From Hyphomicrobiales bacterium (GTDB taxonomy: Bacteria; Pseudomonadota; Alphaproteobacteria; Rhizobiales; Rhizobiaceae): a stretch of DNA of 64,000 bases. Below, piece after piece: positions 17,705 through 26,105 of the stretch; position 1 is the stretch's first letter, and each line of letters opens with the position of its first letter. The stretch lies in NCBI GenBank assembly GCA_002401155.1, contig NVSG01000001.1:496001-560000 (forward strand), written 5' to 3'. A program made the position numbers and the translations under genes. Below the pieces are notes generated by a model, which was given only the letters and a program-made list of their open reading frames with translations, was not told the origin of the DNA and ran no database searches.

Positions 17705-18372
17705 CCAATTCCAACGATATTCTCGTAGAAATCACGCCGCAGCTGTTGCTGAAAGCTTATTCCATTGGCATCTTTCCCATGGCTGAATCGGTGGACGATC
17801 CGGGCATGTTTTGGGTCGAGCCGGAGATGCGTGGCATTCTTCCGCTAAACAATTTTCACATACCCCGTAGTTTGAAAAAATCGTTTCGCCGCAATGATTT
17901 CGAGGTGAGAGTTGATTCAAATTTTGAAGAAGTGGTAGCCGCTTGTGCAGGCGAAGGCATAGAGCGTGATGGCACATGGATCAACCAGCGCATTCGTAAT
18001 CTCTATTCCGAATTGTTCGAAATGGGCCACTGCCACAGCGTTGAAACGTGGCACGAGGGCAAATTAGTGGGTGGCCTATACGGAGTATCTCTAGGAGGAG
18101 CATTTTTCGGCGAAAGCATGTTTTCCAAACGCACTGATGCTTCAAAATTTGCACTGATTCATCTGGTTTATCGCCTGAAACAGGGGAATTTCCGCCTGCT
18201 CGACACCCAATTCACCACAGAGCATCTGGAACGTTTCGGCGTAGTGGAAATTCCGCGCGATGATTATCGCGAATTGCTGGAAAATGCCATTTCGGTTGAT
18301 GCGAACTTCTTCGCCTATGAAGGCGGAGCCACATCCGAGGTCATTTTGCAGTCTTTGAGCCAGATATCATAA
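17701..18372 (+). CDS. aat: Leucyl/phenylalanyl-tRNA-protein transferase
   Basis: A 223-residue enzyme that adds Leu or Phe from tRNA to N-terminal Lys/Arg (and Met in some cases), marking proteins for ClpS-ClpAP. It has the family pattern [52 protein letters not shown] and [20 protein letters not shown]. The start is a GTG that overlaps the upstream stop codon. Its 3' end overlaps the convergent DUF2155 gene by 58 bases, which is unusual. Confidence 0.96.
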   Translation: MTNSNDILVEITPQLLLKAYSIGIFPMAESVDDPGMFWVEPEMRGILPLNNFHIPRSLKKSFRRNDFEVRVDSNFEEVVAACAGEGIERDGTWINQRIRNLYSELFEMGHCHSVETWHEGKLVGGLYGVSLGGAFFGESMFSKRTDASKFALIHLVYRLKQGNFRLLDTQFTTEHLERFGVVEIPRDDYRELLENAISVDANFFAYEGGATSEVILQSLSQIS

Positions 18373-18731
18373 ACCGGATGCTCAATCGCATTGAGACCGG
18401 GGCTGTCTGCAAACATCCAACCGGTGAAAATACGGCGAATCTTGCGATCCAGCGTGATTTCATCCACTTCAAGAAACCCGGTAGTTTTCGGCGCTTCCGT
18501 ATCGGGGCGTGAATAACAAACCCGCGGCGTCACCTGCAAAGCGCCAAATTGCACAGTTTCATCCACATAAACATCAAATGCGATGATACGCCCGGTGATT
18601 TTATCGAGGCCTGACAGTACGGCAACACGGTTATTGATCCGTTCAGCCGTCGCCGCAGATGATACGAACACCGTTCCACAAACCAACAATGCAGCAAATA
18701 CGCTCTTAGATACCAAGCTAGTCAAATTCAT
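18315..18731 (-). CDS. Secreted DUF2155 protein
   Basis: A 138-residue exported protein with a signal peptide (about 1-29, ending ATAE) and a conserved core. The core holds [36 protein letters not shown] and [26 protein letters not shown], all typical of DUF2155. There are two Cys, at VCYS and KDCK, which may pair. Function is unknown. The gene's 3' end lies within the end of aat on the other strand (58 bases). It is near the NDUFA12-like gene, as in related genomes. Confidence 0.88.
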   Translation of the reverse strand: MNLTSLVSKSVFAALLVCGTVFVSSAATAERINNRVAVLSGLDKITGRIIAFDVYVDETVQFGALQVTPRVCYSRPDTEAPKTTGFLEVDEITLDRKIRRIFTGWMFADSPGLNAIEHPVYDIWLKDCKMTSDVAPPS

Positions 18732-18818
18732 AAATTATGCCGTATTCAATGTGGTTTTCACGTCCTCGTGGGGAATGCTTAGCATGAGATTCGGGCAGAC
18801 AAAAGGCACATACAAATT

Positions 18819-19565
18819 TTAGAGATGAGCCTTGAACCTAAGCCGCACATAATCCGCAGTCCAATTGCCTTCAAAGTCCTGAAGCGATGGTTTCAGCGCA
18901 TCAATGACGAGATCATAGGCTTTGTCCTCACGCTCGCCAAATTGCCTGAAAAACGGGCCACACATCACTGAAAGCCAAGTCTTGATACCATTTGGCACCG
19001 GCGTTGGCCGGGCAAAGCTGATGATTTTGTCTACGACAAAGCCATGTTTTTCCAGCAAACCCGAATATTGCGCAACGGTCGGAAAAAACCACGGATAGGC
19101 GAGAGAAATATCTCCGCCCATCGATTTACCAACCGCACGCATGGCAGAAACAATCGCCGCAACATTGCCAAAAGCACCAAATTCACCAACGAATCGCCCG
19201 CCCGGTTTCAAAGCATTGACCACACCGGAAATCACCTTTTCCGGTTCCAACATCCAGTGCAGCGCTGCACTGGTGAAAACCGCATCAAATTCATGATCAA
19301 AATCCAGCGCCTGACCATCCATCAGCCGCACATCAATACCGCTGGCATTTGCTGTTTCGACAAAGCTCTCGCTCGCATCGATGCCAATCACATCGGCACC
19401 GACCTCAATCAGACTTTTGGTAAGCACACCATCGCCGCAACCAAGGTCAAGTATCCGCTCGCCCGGTTTAGGGTCGAGCCATTCGACCACGCCAGCACCC
19501 AATACGGACACAAATCCAGTATCTTTTTGGTAGCTATCGGTATTCCAGCTTTGTTTATCGCCCAT
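18819..19565 (-). CDS. Class I SAM-dependent methyltransferase
   Basis: A 248-residue methyltransferase. Motif I is ILDLGCGDGVLTKSL, with acidic DVIGIDASESFVETA for the SAM ribose and VFTSAALHWM near the active site, a pattern seen in trans-aconitate methyltransferase-like enzymes. It begins SWNTDSYQKDTGFVSVLG. The substrate is unknown; a small molecule is likely. It is on the minus strand with DUF2155 downstream and the NDUFA12-like gene upstream. Confidence 0.88.
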   Translation of the reverse strand: MGDKQSWNTDSYQKDTGFVSVLGAGVVEWLDPKPGERILDLGCGDGVLTKSLIEVGADVIGIDASESFVETANASGIDVRLMDGQALDFDHEFDAVFTSAALHWMLEPEKVISGVVNALKPGGRFVGEFGAFGNVAAIVSAMRAVGKSMGGDISLAYPWFFPTVAQYSGLLEKHGFVVDKIISFARPTPVPNGIKTWLSVMCGPFFRQFGEREDKAYDLVIDALKPSLQDFEGNWTADYVRLRFKAHL

Positions 19566-19588
19566 GCATAATCACCAATTCTGATAGA

Positions 19589-19963
19589 TTATGGTGTCCA
19601 CGCATCATAGTCGCCGGTAACTTGTGGGCGAGATTCAGGATTGGACTGAGAACCTTTGGGCAAATATGCTCCGGCACTGCCGGTCATATTAGGCTTATGG
19701 GAAAGTTCCCACTCACGCGGTTCATAGGTTTCATCAGCAGGAGAAACATCGGTACGATGATGCATCCAGCCATGCCAGCCCGGAGGGATGGAGCTTGCTT
19801 CTGCATAATCGGCATATTGCACCCATCTCTTACCACCGTCACCAGTGTAATAGATGTTGCCAAACTCATCTTCGCCAACGCGCGTACCCTTGCGCCACGT
19901 GAAGAAACGCGTGCCCCATGTAGAGCCGTTCCACCAGGTAAAAATTTGCAGAAATGTTTTCAT
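19589..19963 (-). CDS. NDUFA12-family NADH:ubiquinone oxidoreductase accessory protein
   Basis: A 124-residue protein resembling NDUFA12/B17.2 of respiratory complex I. Conserved features are WNGSTWGTRFFTWRKG, VGEDEFGNIYYT, RWVQYADYAEASSIPPGWHGWMHH and a Pro-rich tail. In alphaproteobacteria this subunit is encoded away from the nuo operon, as here. It acts at the membrane arm base on the inner face. The C-terminus DYDAWTP is typical. Confidence 0.9.
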   Translation of the reverse strand: MKTFLQIFTWWNGSTWGTRFFTWRKGTRVGEDEFGNIYYTGDGGKRWVQYADYAEASSIPPGWHGWMHHRTDVSPADETYEPREWELSHKPNMTGSAGAYLPKGSQSNPESRPQVTGDYDAWTP

Positions 19964-20035
19964 GATCCGAACCGCATAGCCGTGTTTATCTTATTTTGTG
20001 TATGAACCCGCAAAACAAAAATGTCCAGAGATGGA

Positions 20036-21163
20036 TTAATCCAACCTTTCAATATCGCCTTTTACCCAACGTTCGGTGGTTTCGGCACCGAAGTCAGCAA
20101 ATTTACCGGCTTCAATGGCGTCACGCATACCTTGCATTAATTGCTGATAATAATGGAGATTATTCCAGCTCAAAAGCATTCCGCCCAAAGACTCATTAGA
20201 GCGTATTAAATGATGCAGATAGGCGCGGGAATAATCACGCGCAGCAGGACAAGATGATTCCTCATCCAACGGCCGATGATCTTCGGCATGACGCGCATTA
20301 CGCAGATTGATTTTGCCGTGTCTGGTATAGGCAAGCCCGTGCCGCCCTGCCCGTGTCGGCATGACGCAATCAAACATATCAACGCCCTCGCCAACGCATT
20401 TCAGCAAATCATCCGGCGTGCCAACGCCCATCAGATAACGCGGTTTTTCAACCGGCAATACCGGGCAAGTCTCAGCAAGCGTTGCAAGCATCACCTCTTG
20501 CGGTTCGCCCACGGCCAGCCCTCCAATCGAATAACCTTTCAAATCCATAGCCACCAGTGCTTCGGCGGAACGAATGCGTAAATCGGGCAAATCACCACCC
20601 TGCACAATACCAAACATCGCTCTATCCGGCTGATCGCCAAAAGCAATCGCCGAACGCTCAGCCCAGCGCAGAGATAGTTCCATTGCGCGTTCAATCTCGG
20701 CCCGTTCTGCTGGCAAGCGGATACACTCATCCAACTGCATTTGAATATCCGCATCCAGCAGCATTTGAATTTCAATCGAGCGCTCAGGCGTCAGCTCGTA
20801 GGATTGGCCATCCACGTGGGATTTAAAGGTCACACCCTTTTCGTCAAGCTTGCGCAGCTTGGCCAGCGACATCACCTGAAACCCGCCGGAATCCGTCAAA
20901 ATAGGATATTTCCAACGGGCAAATTCATGCAGGCCACCAAGTTTTGCCACCCGCTCCGCTCCGGGGCGCAGCATCAAATGATAGGTATTGCCCAAAATAA
21001 TATCGGCACCCAAATCACGTACCTGATCCAGATACATAGCTTTGACGGTTCCTGCCGTGCCTACCGGCATAAAGGCAGGCGTGCGAACCTCGCCGCGAGG
21101 CATGGTGATAACGCCCCGACGGGCTTTACCGTCGGTTTTGATGAGATCGAATTTAAAGGCCAT
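20036..21163 (-). CDS. tgt: tRNA-guanine transglycosylase lacking the usual zinc ligands
   Basis: A 375-residue enzyme that swaps guanine-34 of GUN tRNAs for preQ1. The catalytic Asp residues are present in [12 protein letters not shown] (Asp91) and [11 protein letters not shown] (Asp265). The usual structural zinc site (CxCxxC plus a distant His) reads [18 protein letters not shown], so only Cys305 remains, and the His position near [10 protein letters not shown] aligns with Asn. Length and other motifs are normal, so the gene is probably active. It follows queA by five bases and is the last of the set. Confidence 0.95.
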   Translation of the reverse strand: MAFKFDLIKTDGKARRGVITMPRGEVRTPAFMPVGTAGTVKAMYLDQVRDLGADIILGNTYHLMLRPGAERVAKLGGLHEFARWKYPILTDSGGFQVMSLAKLRKLDEKGVTFKSHVDGQSYELTPERSIEIQMLLDADIQMQLDECIRLPAERAEIERAMELSLRWAERSAIAFGDQPDRAMFGIVQGGDLPDLRIRSAEALVAMDLKGYSIGGLAVGEPQEVMLATLAETCPVLPVEKPRYLMGVGTPDDLLKCVGEGVDMFDCVMPTRAGRHGLAYTRHGKINLRNARHAEDHRPLDEESSCPAARDYSRAYLHHLIRSNESLGGMLLSWNNLHYYQQLMQGMRDAIEAGKFADFGAETTERWVKGDIERLD

Positions 21164-21168
21164 GTTCT

Positions 21169-22221
21169 TTAATCCTTGAGGTGCAGCAAGCTGCTATCAC
21201 CATATGAATAAAACCGATAGCCATTTTTGATGGCAAATTGATAGGCGTCGCGCATTTCCTCAGATCCGGCAAAGGCCGAAACCAGCATGAACAGCGTCGA
21301 TTTCGGTAAATGAAAATTGGTCATCAGCAAATCAACGGCACGAAACTTATATCCCGGCGTAATGAAAATATCGGTCGCACCCGACCATGGCTGTATCAAG
21401 CCATCTTCACCAGTCGCGCTTTCGAGCAGCCGCAAAGATGTGGTACCAACGGATACGATACGCCCGCCCTTGGCTCGAACAGCGTTCAACGCTTCGGCAG
21501 TTTCCGCACTCACCACACCAATTTCAGAATGCATTTTGTGATCGTCAGTATCATCCACCTTCACAGGCAAAAACGTCCCTGCCCCCACATGAAGCGTAAC
21601 AAAATGCTTAGAAACGCTGCGCGCTTCGAGTTTTTCAAACAGTTCCGGCGTAAAATGCAAACCAGCGGTGGGAGCAGCAACCGCCCCTTTTTCATCCGCA
21701 TAAATCGTCTGATAATCCGTATCATCACGGCTATCAATCGCACGTTTCGATGCAATATAAGGCGGCAAAGGAACCTGTCCCACATTGACGAAGGCCTCGT
21801 CCAGCGCTTCGCCGGAAACATCAAACTGGAAGGTGATTTCGCCAGCTTCGCCCTTATCGGTGACACTCGCCCAAAGCGCATCGCTACCGAAGGAAACCCG
21901 ATCGGAAATCTGTAACTTCTTCGCGCCCTTCACAAAGGCGGCCCACGTGTCAGCCGACAATCGCATATGCAGCGTAACGCCAACATGCGCCACCGAGCCA
22001 TCACGCTCACGAACACCCGTAAGCTGCGCAGGAATAACCTTCGTATCATTGAAAACCAGCGCATCGCCGGGTTGCAGTAAATCCGCAAGATCACCGGTAG
22101 TAGTTTCACTCATCGGTTCACCAGAACGCACCACAAGCAGAAGCGACGCATCACGCGGCGTTGCAGGCCGAAGCGCAATCAGCGCTTCGGGTAGTTCAAA
22201 ATCAAAAATATCTACACGCAT
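21169..22221 (-). CDS. queA: S-adenosylmethionine:tRNA ribosyltransferase-isomerase
   Basis: A 350-residue enzyme that converts preQ1 in tRNA to epoxyqueuosine. It begins [19 protein letters not shown] and contains [21 protein letters not shown], the [13 protein letters not shown] motif, [12 protein letters not shown] and [17 protein letters not shown], all characteristic of QueA. It directly precedes tgt, which catalyses the previous step. It starts just downstream of ppiB. Confidence 0.98.
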   Translation of the reverse strand: MRVDIFDFELPEALIALRPATPRDASLLLVVRSGEPMSETTTGDLADLLQPGDALVFNDTKVIPAQLTGVRERDGSVAHVGVTLHMRLSADTWAAFVKGAKKLQISDRVSFGSDALWASVTDKGEAGEITFQFDVSGEALDEAFVNVGQVPLPPYIASKRAIDSRDDTDYQTIYADEKGAVAAPTAGLHFTPELFEKLEARSVSKHFVTLHVGAGTFLPVKVDDTDDHKMHSEIGVVSAETAEALNAVRAKGGRIVSVGTTSLRLLESATGEDGLIQPWSGATDIFITPGYKFRAVDLLMTNFHLPKSTLFMLVSAFAGSEEMRDAYQFAIKNGYRFYSYGDSSLLHLKD

Positions 22222-22233
22222 TCAAAGGCCGGT

Positions 22234-22704
22234 TTAAAGGTCGGCGGCAACTTTCATCGATACGATGGAATCCGGGTCTACAACCGGCTCACCACGTTTG
22301 AATTCGTCAGCAACTTCCATCCCCTCAACCACTTTGCCCCAAGCCGTATATTGACGGTCGAGAAAACGTGCATCATCGAGGCAGATGAAGAATTGGCTGT
22401 CGGCAGAATCTGGATCCTGCGCACGTGCCATGGAACATATACCGCGCACATGTTCAACGTCGTTGAATTCAGCTTTCAAATTCTTGCCGGAACCGCTCAT
22501 GCCAGTGCCCGTTGGATCACCGCCCTGCGCCATGAAACCTTCGATCACCCGGTGAAAGACGATACCATCGTAAAATCCTTCACGAGCCAATTCCTTGATC
22601 CGTTTCACATGACCTGGAGCATCTTTGGGAAAGCACTCAATTACAATTTTGCCTTTGGTTGTTTCCATAACCAGTGTATTTTCTGCGTCTTTATAGTCAG
22701 CCAT
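22234..22704 (-). CDS. Cytoplasmic cyclophilin-type peptidyl-prolyl isomerase
   Basis: A 156-residue PPIase without a signal peptide. It has FHRVIEGFMAQGGDPTGTGMSG (catalytic Arg in FHRV), MARAQDPDSADSQFFICL and LDRQYTAWGKV, typical of bacterial cyclophilins. It probably speeds proline isomerisation in the cytoplasm. AGGAAAT precedes the ATG. It sits 45 bases after a second, exported cyclophilin, a tandem pair known in rhizobia. Confidence 0.95.
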   Translation of the reverse strand: MADYKDAENTLVMETTKGKIVIECFPKDAPGHVKRIKELAREGFYDGIVFHRVIEGFMAQGGDPTGTGMSGSGKNLKAEFNDVEHVRGICSMARAQDPDSADSQFFICLDDARFLDRQYTAWGKVVEGMEVADEFKRGEPVVDPDSIVSMKVAADL

Positions 22705-22749
22705 TTTATTTCCTGTTTTTATCGCCCTGCCGTTAAAAAAATCAGCGAT

Positions 22750-23289
22750 CTATTTCATAACTTTCATCGAGATGATTTTATCTGGATCGCTCACGGCTCC
22801 ATTGCCTGCGCGCGTTCCTTTTTTTATTTTTTGGACAAACTCCATACCGGAGGTCACTTCTCCAAATACCGTATATTGGCCATTTAAGAAATCACCTTCT
22901 GCCAACATGATGAAGAATTGAGAATTGGCACTGTCAGGATCGCTGGAACGAGCCATGCCCAAAACACCAGTGGCAAAGTTTGTATCGGAGAATTCAGCTT
23001 TCAAATCCCCTAGTTTTGAGCCACCCCGGCCAGTTCCCGTAGGATCGCCAGTTTGCGCCATGAAGCCCGGAATAACGCGATGAAATACGATTCCATCATA
23101 AAAACCTTCAGAAGCCAGCGTCTTGATGCGCTCCACATGTTTGGGCGCCAAATCAGGCTTAAGGGTAATGATCACATCTCCGTCTTTAAGTTTAAGAACG
23201 AGCTTGTCAGCCGCATTGGCCATTATTGGAGAAAGGACCATACCTACGGTCAAAACCAAAAATGCAATCATAAATCGAACGTTTCTCAT
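22750..23289 (-). CDS. Exported cyclophilin-type peptidyl-prolyl isomerase
   Basis: A 179-residue PPIase with a signal peptide (about 1-26, ending ANAAD), so it acts in the periplasm. Core motifs are FHRVIPGFMAQTGDPTGTGRGG, MARSSDPDSANSQFFIML and LNGQYTVFGEV. The start at 23289 is fixed by AGGAG shortly upstream and by the signal peptide; the frame runs further upstream into coaD but that part is not protein-like. Paired with the cytoplasmic isomerase. Confidence 0.93.
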   Translation of the reverse strand: MRNVRFMIAFLVLTVGMVLSPIMANAADKLVLKLKDGDVIITLKPDLAPKHVERIKTLASEGFYDGIVFHRVIPGFMAQTGDPTGTGRGGSKLGDLKAEFSDTNFATGVLGMARSSDPDSANSQFFIMLAEGDFLNGQYTVFGEVTSGMEFVQKIKKGTRAGNGAVSDPDKIISMKVMK

Positions 23290-23311
23290 CGAATACTCCT
23301 GAGAATTAAAA

Positions 23312-23794
23312 TTAGAATTTTTTGTTGAGTTCCACCAACACAGCAGCAGGAACGAAGGAAGAGACATCGCCGCCCATCTTCGCAATCTGGCGCACCAATG
23401 TGGCGGTGATAGGTCGAACGTCAGGGCTTGCAGGCACAAAAACTGTGACAATATCCCCGTCCATAGCCTGGTTCATCCCCGCCATCTGCATTTCGTAGTC
23501 GAGGTCCGTGCCATCGCGAAGTCCGCGAACTAAAACTTGCGCTCCGGCTTTTTTTGCAGCTTCAACCACTAGGCAGTCAAAGGATTCAATACGCAAACGA
23601 TCAGAGGCAATATCGGATGTTGCAGCCCTGATCAGCGCAACGCGCTCATCAAATGAAAAAACACCCGTTTTACCGGGCTGAATGCCAATACCAATCACCA
23701 CCTCATCCGCAAGTGCCATTGCTTTACACAAGACATCAATGTGGCCGTTGGTCAGGGGATCGAACGATCCAGGATAATAGGCAATTCTTTTCAT
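23312..23794 (-). CDS. coaD: Phosphopantetheine adenylyltransferase
   Basis: A 160-residue enzyme that joins ATP and 4'-phosphopantetheine in coenzyme A synthesis. It begins [18 protein letters not shown] with the nucleotidyltransferase TxGH motif, then [23 protein letters not shown] and the ISSxxxR-like region ([16 protein letters not shown]). The frame runs upstream for 77 codons, but the family start is the ATG at 23794. It lies next to gyrA in many relatives; here about 2 kb of accessory DNA separates the two. Confidence 0.96.
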   Translation of the reverse strand: MKRIAYYPGSFDPLTNGHIDVLCKAMALADEVVIGIGIQPGKTGVFSFDERVALIRAATSDIASDRLRIESFDCLVVEAAKKAGAQVLVRGLRDGTDLDYEMQMAGMNQAMDGDIVTVFVPASPDVRPITATLVRQIAKMGGDVSSFVPAAVLVELNKKF

Positions 23795-23999
23795 AAGGCA
23801 TGTTTTGTCACGGGTTGCGCACCATCGCAAGCCTGTTTTTTGCCCTATAGCGCGTGCTGTGTGCCAAAATACACGCTTCCAGCCGCTCACCTCATATAAA
23901 TTAGGATTAAGACGGGAAATAAACCCGTTACTTAAAAATTGAAACACTTTGGAAATCAAAAGTACATTTCTTCGTTTCATAGTACAGGGAGTAACAAAG

Positions 24000-24149
24000 A
24001 TGGTAATTCTAATTATAGCTTTCACAATGGCTGTGAGCCTGATGGGTGCAGCATTTTATTCTCAACAAAGAGAATATCGCGCCCATTTATTCAACACCTT
24101 GAAAGCCAGCAATCGCAAAGTGGCCACTCCGGCAAGATTTGCCGACTAG
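24000..24149 (+). CDS. Small predicted membrane protein (hypothetical)
   Basis: A 49-residue frame with a GGGAG ribosome site about nine bases before the ATG. Residues 1-19 form one hydrophobic helix ([19 protein letters not shown]), followed by a basic and polar tail ([19 protein letters not shown]). I do not recognise it. It is divergent from coaD and is followed by a large hairpin. The ribosome site, helix and basic tail make it plausible, but no homologue is known to me. Confidence 0.5.
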   Translation: MVILIIAFTMAVSLMGAAFYSQQREYRAHLFNTLKASNRKVATPARFAD

Positions 24150-24193
24150 TCCATATGCATCCCCATCGGGTCATGCATTGGAACCAAATGCAC

Positions 24194-24260
24194 ACGACCC
24201 GGCCCTTTGAGAGCCGTTTTGAATTGCACCTCCAGTCAATTCAAAACGGCAATGGGTCGT
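24194..24260. repeat. Long hairpin: nested inverted repeat
   Basis: Perfect 14-bp arms (24213-24226 and 24237-24250) surround a ten-base loop, and are nested in a second 7-bp pair ACGACCC/GGGTCGT (24194-24200 and 24254-24260). No T-run follows, so it is not a simple intrinsic terminator. It could be a small RNA, an mRNA-stabilising end for the small ORF upstream, or a dispersed palindromic element. I found no second copy in this window. Confidence 0.7.
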
Positions 24261-24276
24261 TGAGATGCTCATCTTT

Positions 24277-24627
24277 CTATTTAACGATGATGTGCACAGT
24301 ATCTCCGTAGATTTTCAACCGCTCACGACCTGCTTTCTTGGCAGTAAATTTGACCCCGCGAGCACCAACAGTGCCTCCACAGCTATTGCTTAGCACCGTG
24401 CCTTTGCCACCATTGGAAAAAGATCCTGTTTTTGACTTTGGAAGTTTTTTCCATATCCAGCCCCAACCCGGTGCTTTTTTTCCACATTTCCTACCTCGGA
24501 CGCCCTTTAAGATGATTGAATCGCCAACCACCAGAGTTACTTTTGTATAATATTTGAAATTCTCTGCTCGTGCCTCACCGATAGTAAAGCTCAACGACAC
24601 AGCGACCAAAAATAGAAAAATGCGCAT
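24277..24627 (-). CDS. Secreted protein of unknown family
   Basis: A 116-residue protein with a signal peptide (about 1-21, ending EARAEN), a strong AGGAGGAG ribosome site, and a basic, Gly-rich mature part. The mature part has two Cys (RKCGKK and SNSCGG) that could form a disulfide, and beta-strand-like repeats (VTLVVGDSIILKGVRG, VKFTAKKAGRERLKIYGDTVHIIV). The end resembles an immunoglobulin-like or chagasin-type beta sandwich, but this is only a resemblance. I do not recognise a family. No operon partner on the same strand is evident. Confidence 0.75.
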   Translation of the reverse strand: MRIFLFLVAVSLSFTIGEARAENFKYYTKVTLVVGDSIILKGVRGRKCGKKAPGWGWIWKKLPKSKTGSFSNGGKGTVLSNSCGGTVGARGVKFTAKKAGRERLKIYGDTVHIIVK

Positions 24628-24761
24628 AGATTACTCCTCCTAAAAATTAAATCTTGTATATGCAAATGCTCAAATACATGGAACGTCCATCAACCCCAAC
24701 AAATAAATATTCAAATCCAATCCAATGGAACAAAAAACACCCTAGATATATGACCTAAGCC

Positions 24762-25391
24762 CTAAGCCCGTTTCAGCGTTGCCAGCCAAATCCCGCCACA
24801 AATCAGAAATACGCCGCTCATGCGCTCGACAAGACGCACCCGGTTTCTTGTGAGAAATGCACCAGCACCACCCGCAAGCAGTGCATAGAGACAGTCAAAC
24901 ACCGTCGCGACTGTCATAAAGATCAGGCCAAGGATCATGGTTTGGCTAAATGCATCTTCTGCCTGCCCCACAAATTGCGGGATAAACGCACCAAACAGCA
25001 CCAAAGCCTTTGGGTTTGAGAAAATCACAATGAAACCCTGTAGAATAAACCCGCCCTTGGGTTTTGGCGGCGCAACACCGCCCTCATCCTTCTGCAAAGC
25101 AAGACTGCCATCAGAGCGCAGCATCTTAACACCAAGCCAGATCAGATACCCGGCGCCAGCAAGCTTCAGCCAGAAAAACGACTGGGCCATCACCGCAATC
25201 ACCGTATCCAGACTGAATGCCACAATCAGCATCATCATGAATACGCCAATTTGCGTGCCAAGAATGTTCAAAAGCCCGGCTTTTGTGCCATGACGCAAAG
25301 AATTGGCAACAATCACCGTAACCGTGGGCCCGGGAACAATAGCGATGAAAAAACTGGCGATAGCAAAGGTTAGAAGCGCTGCAAATGTCAT
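24762..25391 (-). CDS. LysE/RhtB-family amino acid exporter
   Basis: A 209-residue inner-membrane protein with about six hydrophobic segments. The family signature is near the start (IVPGPTVTVIVANSLRHGTKAGLLNILGTQ). An internal basic and Gly-rich loop (KMLRSDGSLALQKDE to FIVIFSNPKALVLFGAFIPQFV) is typical. It probably exports an amino acid or homoserine-like compound; the substrate is not evident. A GAGGAA site precedes the ATG. It lies downstream of a GNAT and gyrA. Confidence 0.9.
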   Translation of the reverse strand: MTFAALLTFAIASFFIAIVPGPTVTVIVANSLRHGTKAGLLNILGTQIGVFMMMLIVAFSLDTVIAVMAQSFFWLKLAGAGYLIWLGVKMLRSDGSLALQKDEGGVAPPKPKGGFILQGFIVIFSNPKALVLFGAFIPQFVGQAEDAFSQTMILGLIFMTVATVFDCLYALLAGGAGAFLTRNRVRLVERMSGVFLICGGIWLATLKRA

Positions 25392-25464
25392 GGAAATTCC
25401 TCAATTTATGAATTTCTCAGATGGTATTCATCACCACAACTAAAAGCAAATCTATCCTCCACAA

Positions 25465-26091
25465 TCAACTGTGCAGTTTTCTACCCAGCCACAAGGTTTT
25501 GATTTTCGTATCCACAATCAGATCATCCAAATCGCTAAAACTCTGTGCCTGCCAAAAAAGTCGAGCATTTTGATTTTGCGCATTCACGCCGACATGAACG
25601 CCACAAGACCCCAACTCTTCGGCATGAGACAACCACGAATTTATAAGAGACGTGCCAATCCCCTTGCGCTGAGCTTTGGGCAGCAGATTTAAATGGACGT
25701 GAGAAGGATAGACAGCCAGTATTTCATCCGGCGTTCTATTTGGATGGTGAATCATAAAACTGCGTTTCTGATCCATATTCCAACTGTTCGAATGCTTTAT
25801 ATCGGGATCAGGGTATTGATCGCGCAATTTTGGCCACCATTCGTCTTCCAAACGGCGCTCAAACGAAGCTGTATCCAAAGTACCAACGACAAAACCTACA
25901 ATTTCGTCACCTTGCTCAGCGACAAAACAGTTCGAAGGCGTAAGAACAGCATAGGGGCCAACATAAATATGCCCAATCAATCGTCCGTCCCGGTAAAGCG
26001 ACGAGGCGTCCTTTCCAATCGCGCCAGTAGCAAGTGAAATTGCGTACAGACTTTCAATATCCTGAGATTGGAGAGCGCGAATGTTGATCAT
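25465..26091 (-). CDS. GNAT acetyltransferase
   Basis: A 208-residue GNAT protein. It begins INIRALQSQDIESLYAISL, typical for the family. The acetyl-CoA loop is LPKAQRKGIGTSLINSWL, and a C-terminal region GVHVGVNAQNQNARLFWQAQSF gives the usual beta-bulge and helix. The HPNRTPDEILAVYPSHVHLN segment resembles O-GlcNAcase-like GNATs of bacteria, but the substrate is unknown. It starts 14 bases after gyrA ends, on the same strand. Confidence 0.85.
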   Translation of the reverse strand: MINIRALQSQDIESLYAISLATGAIGKDASSLYRDGRLIGHIYVGPYAVLTPSNCFVAEQGDEIVGFVVGTLDTASFERRLEDEWWPKLRDQYPDPDIKHSNSWNMDQKRSFMIHHPNRTPDEILAVYPSHVHLNLLPKAQRKGIGTSLINSWLSHAEELGSCGVHVGVNAQNQNARLFWQAQSFSDLDDLIVDTKIKTLWLGRKLHS

Positions 26092-26105
26092 TCTGCCATA
26101 TGATA

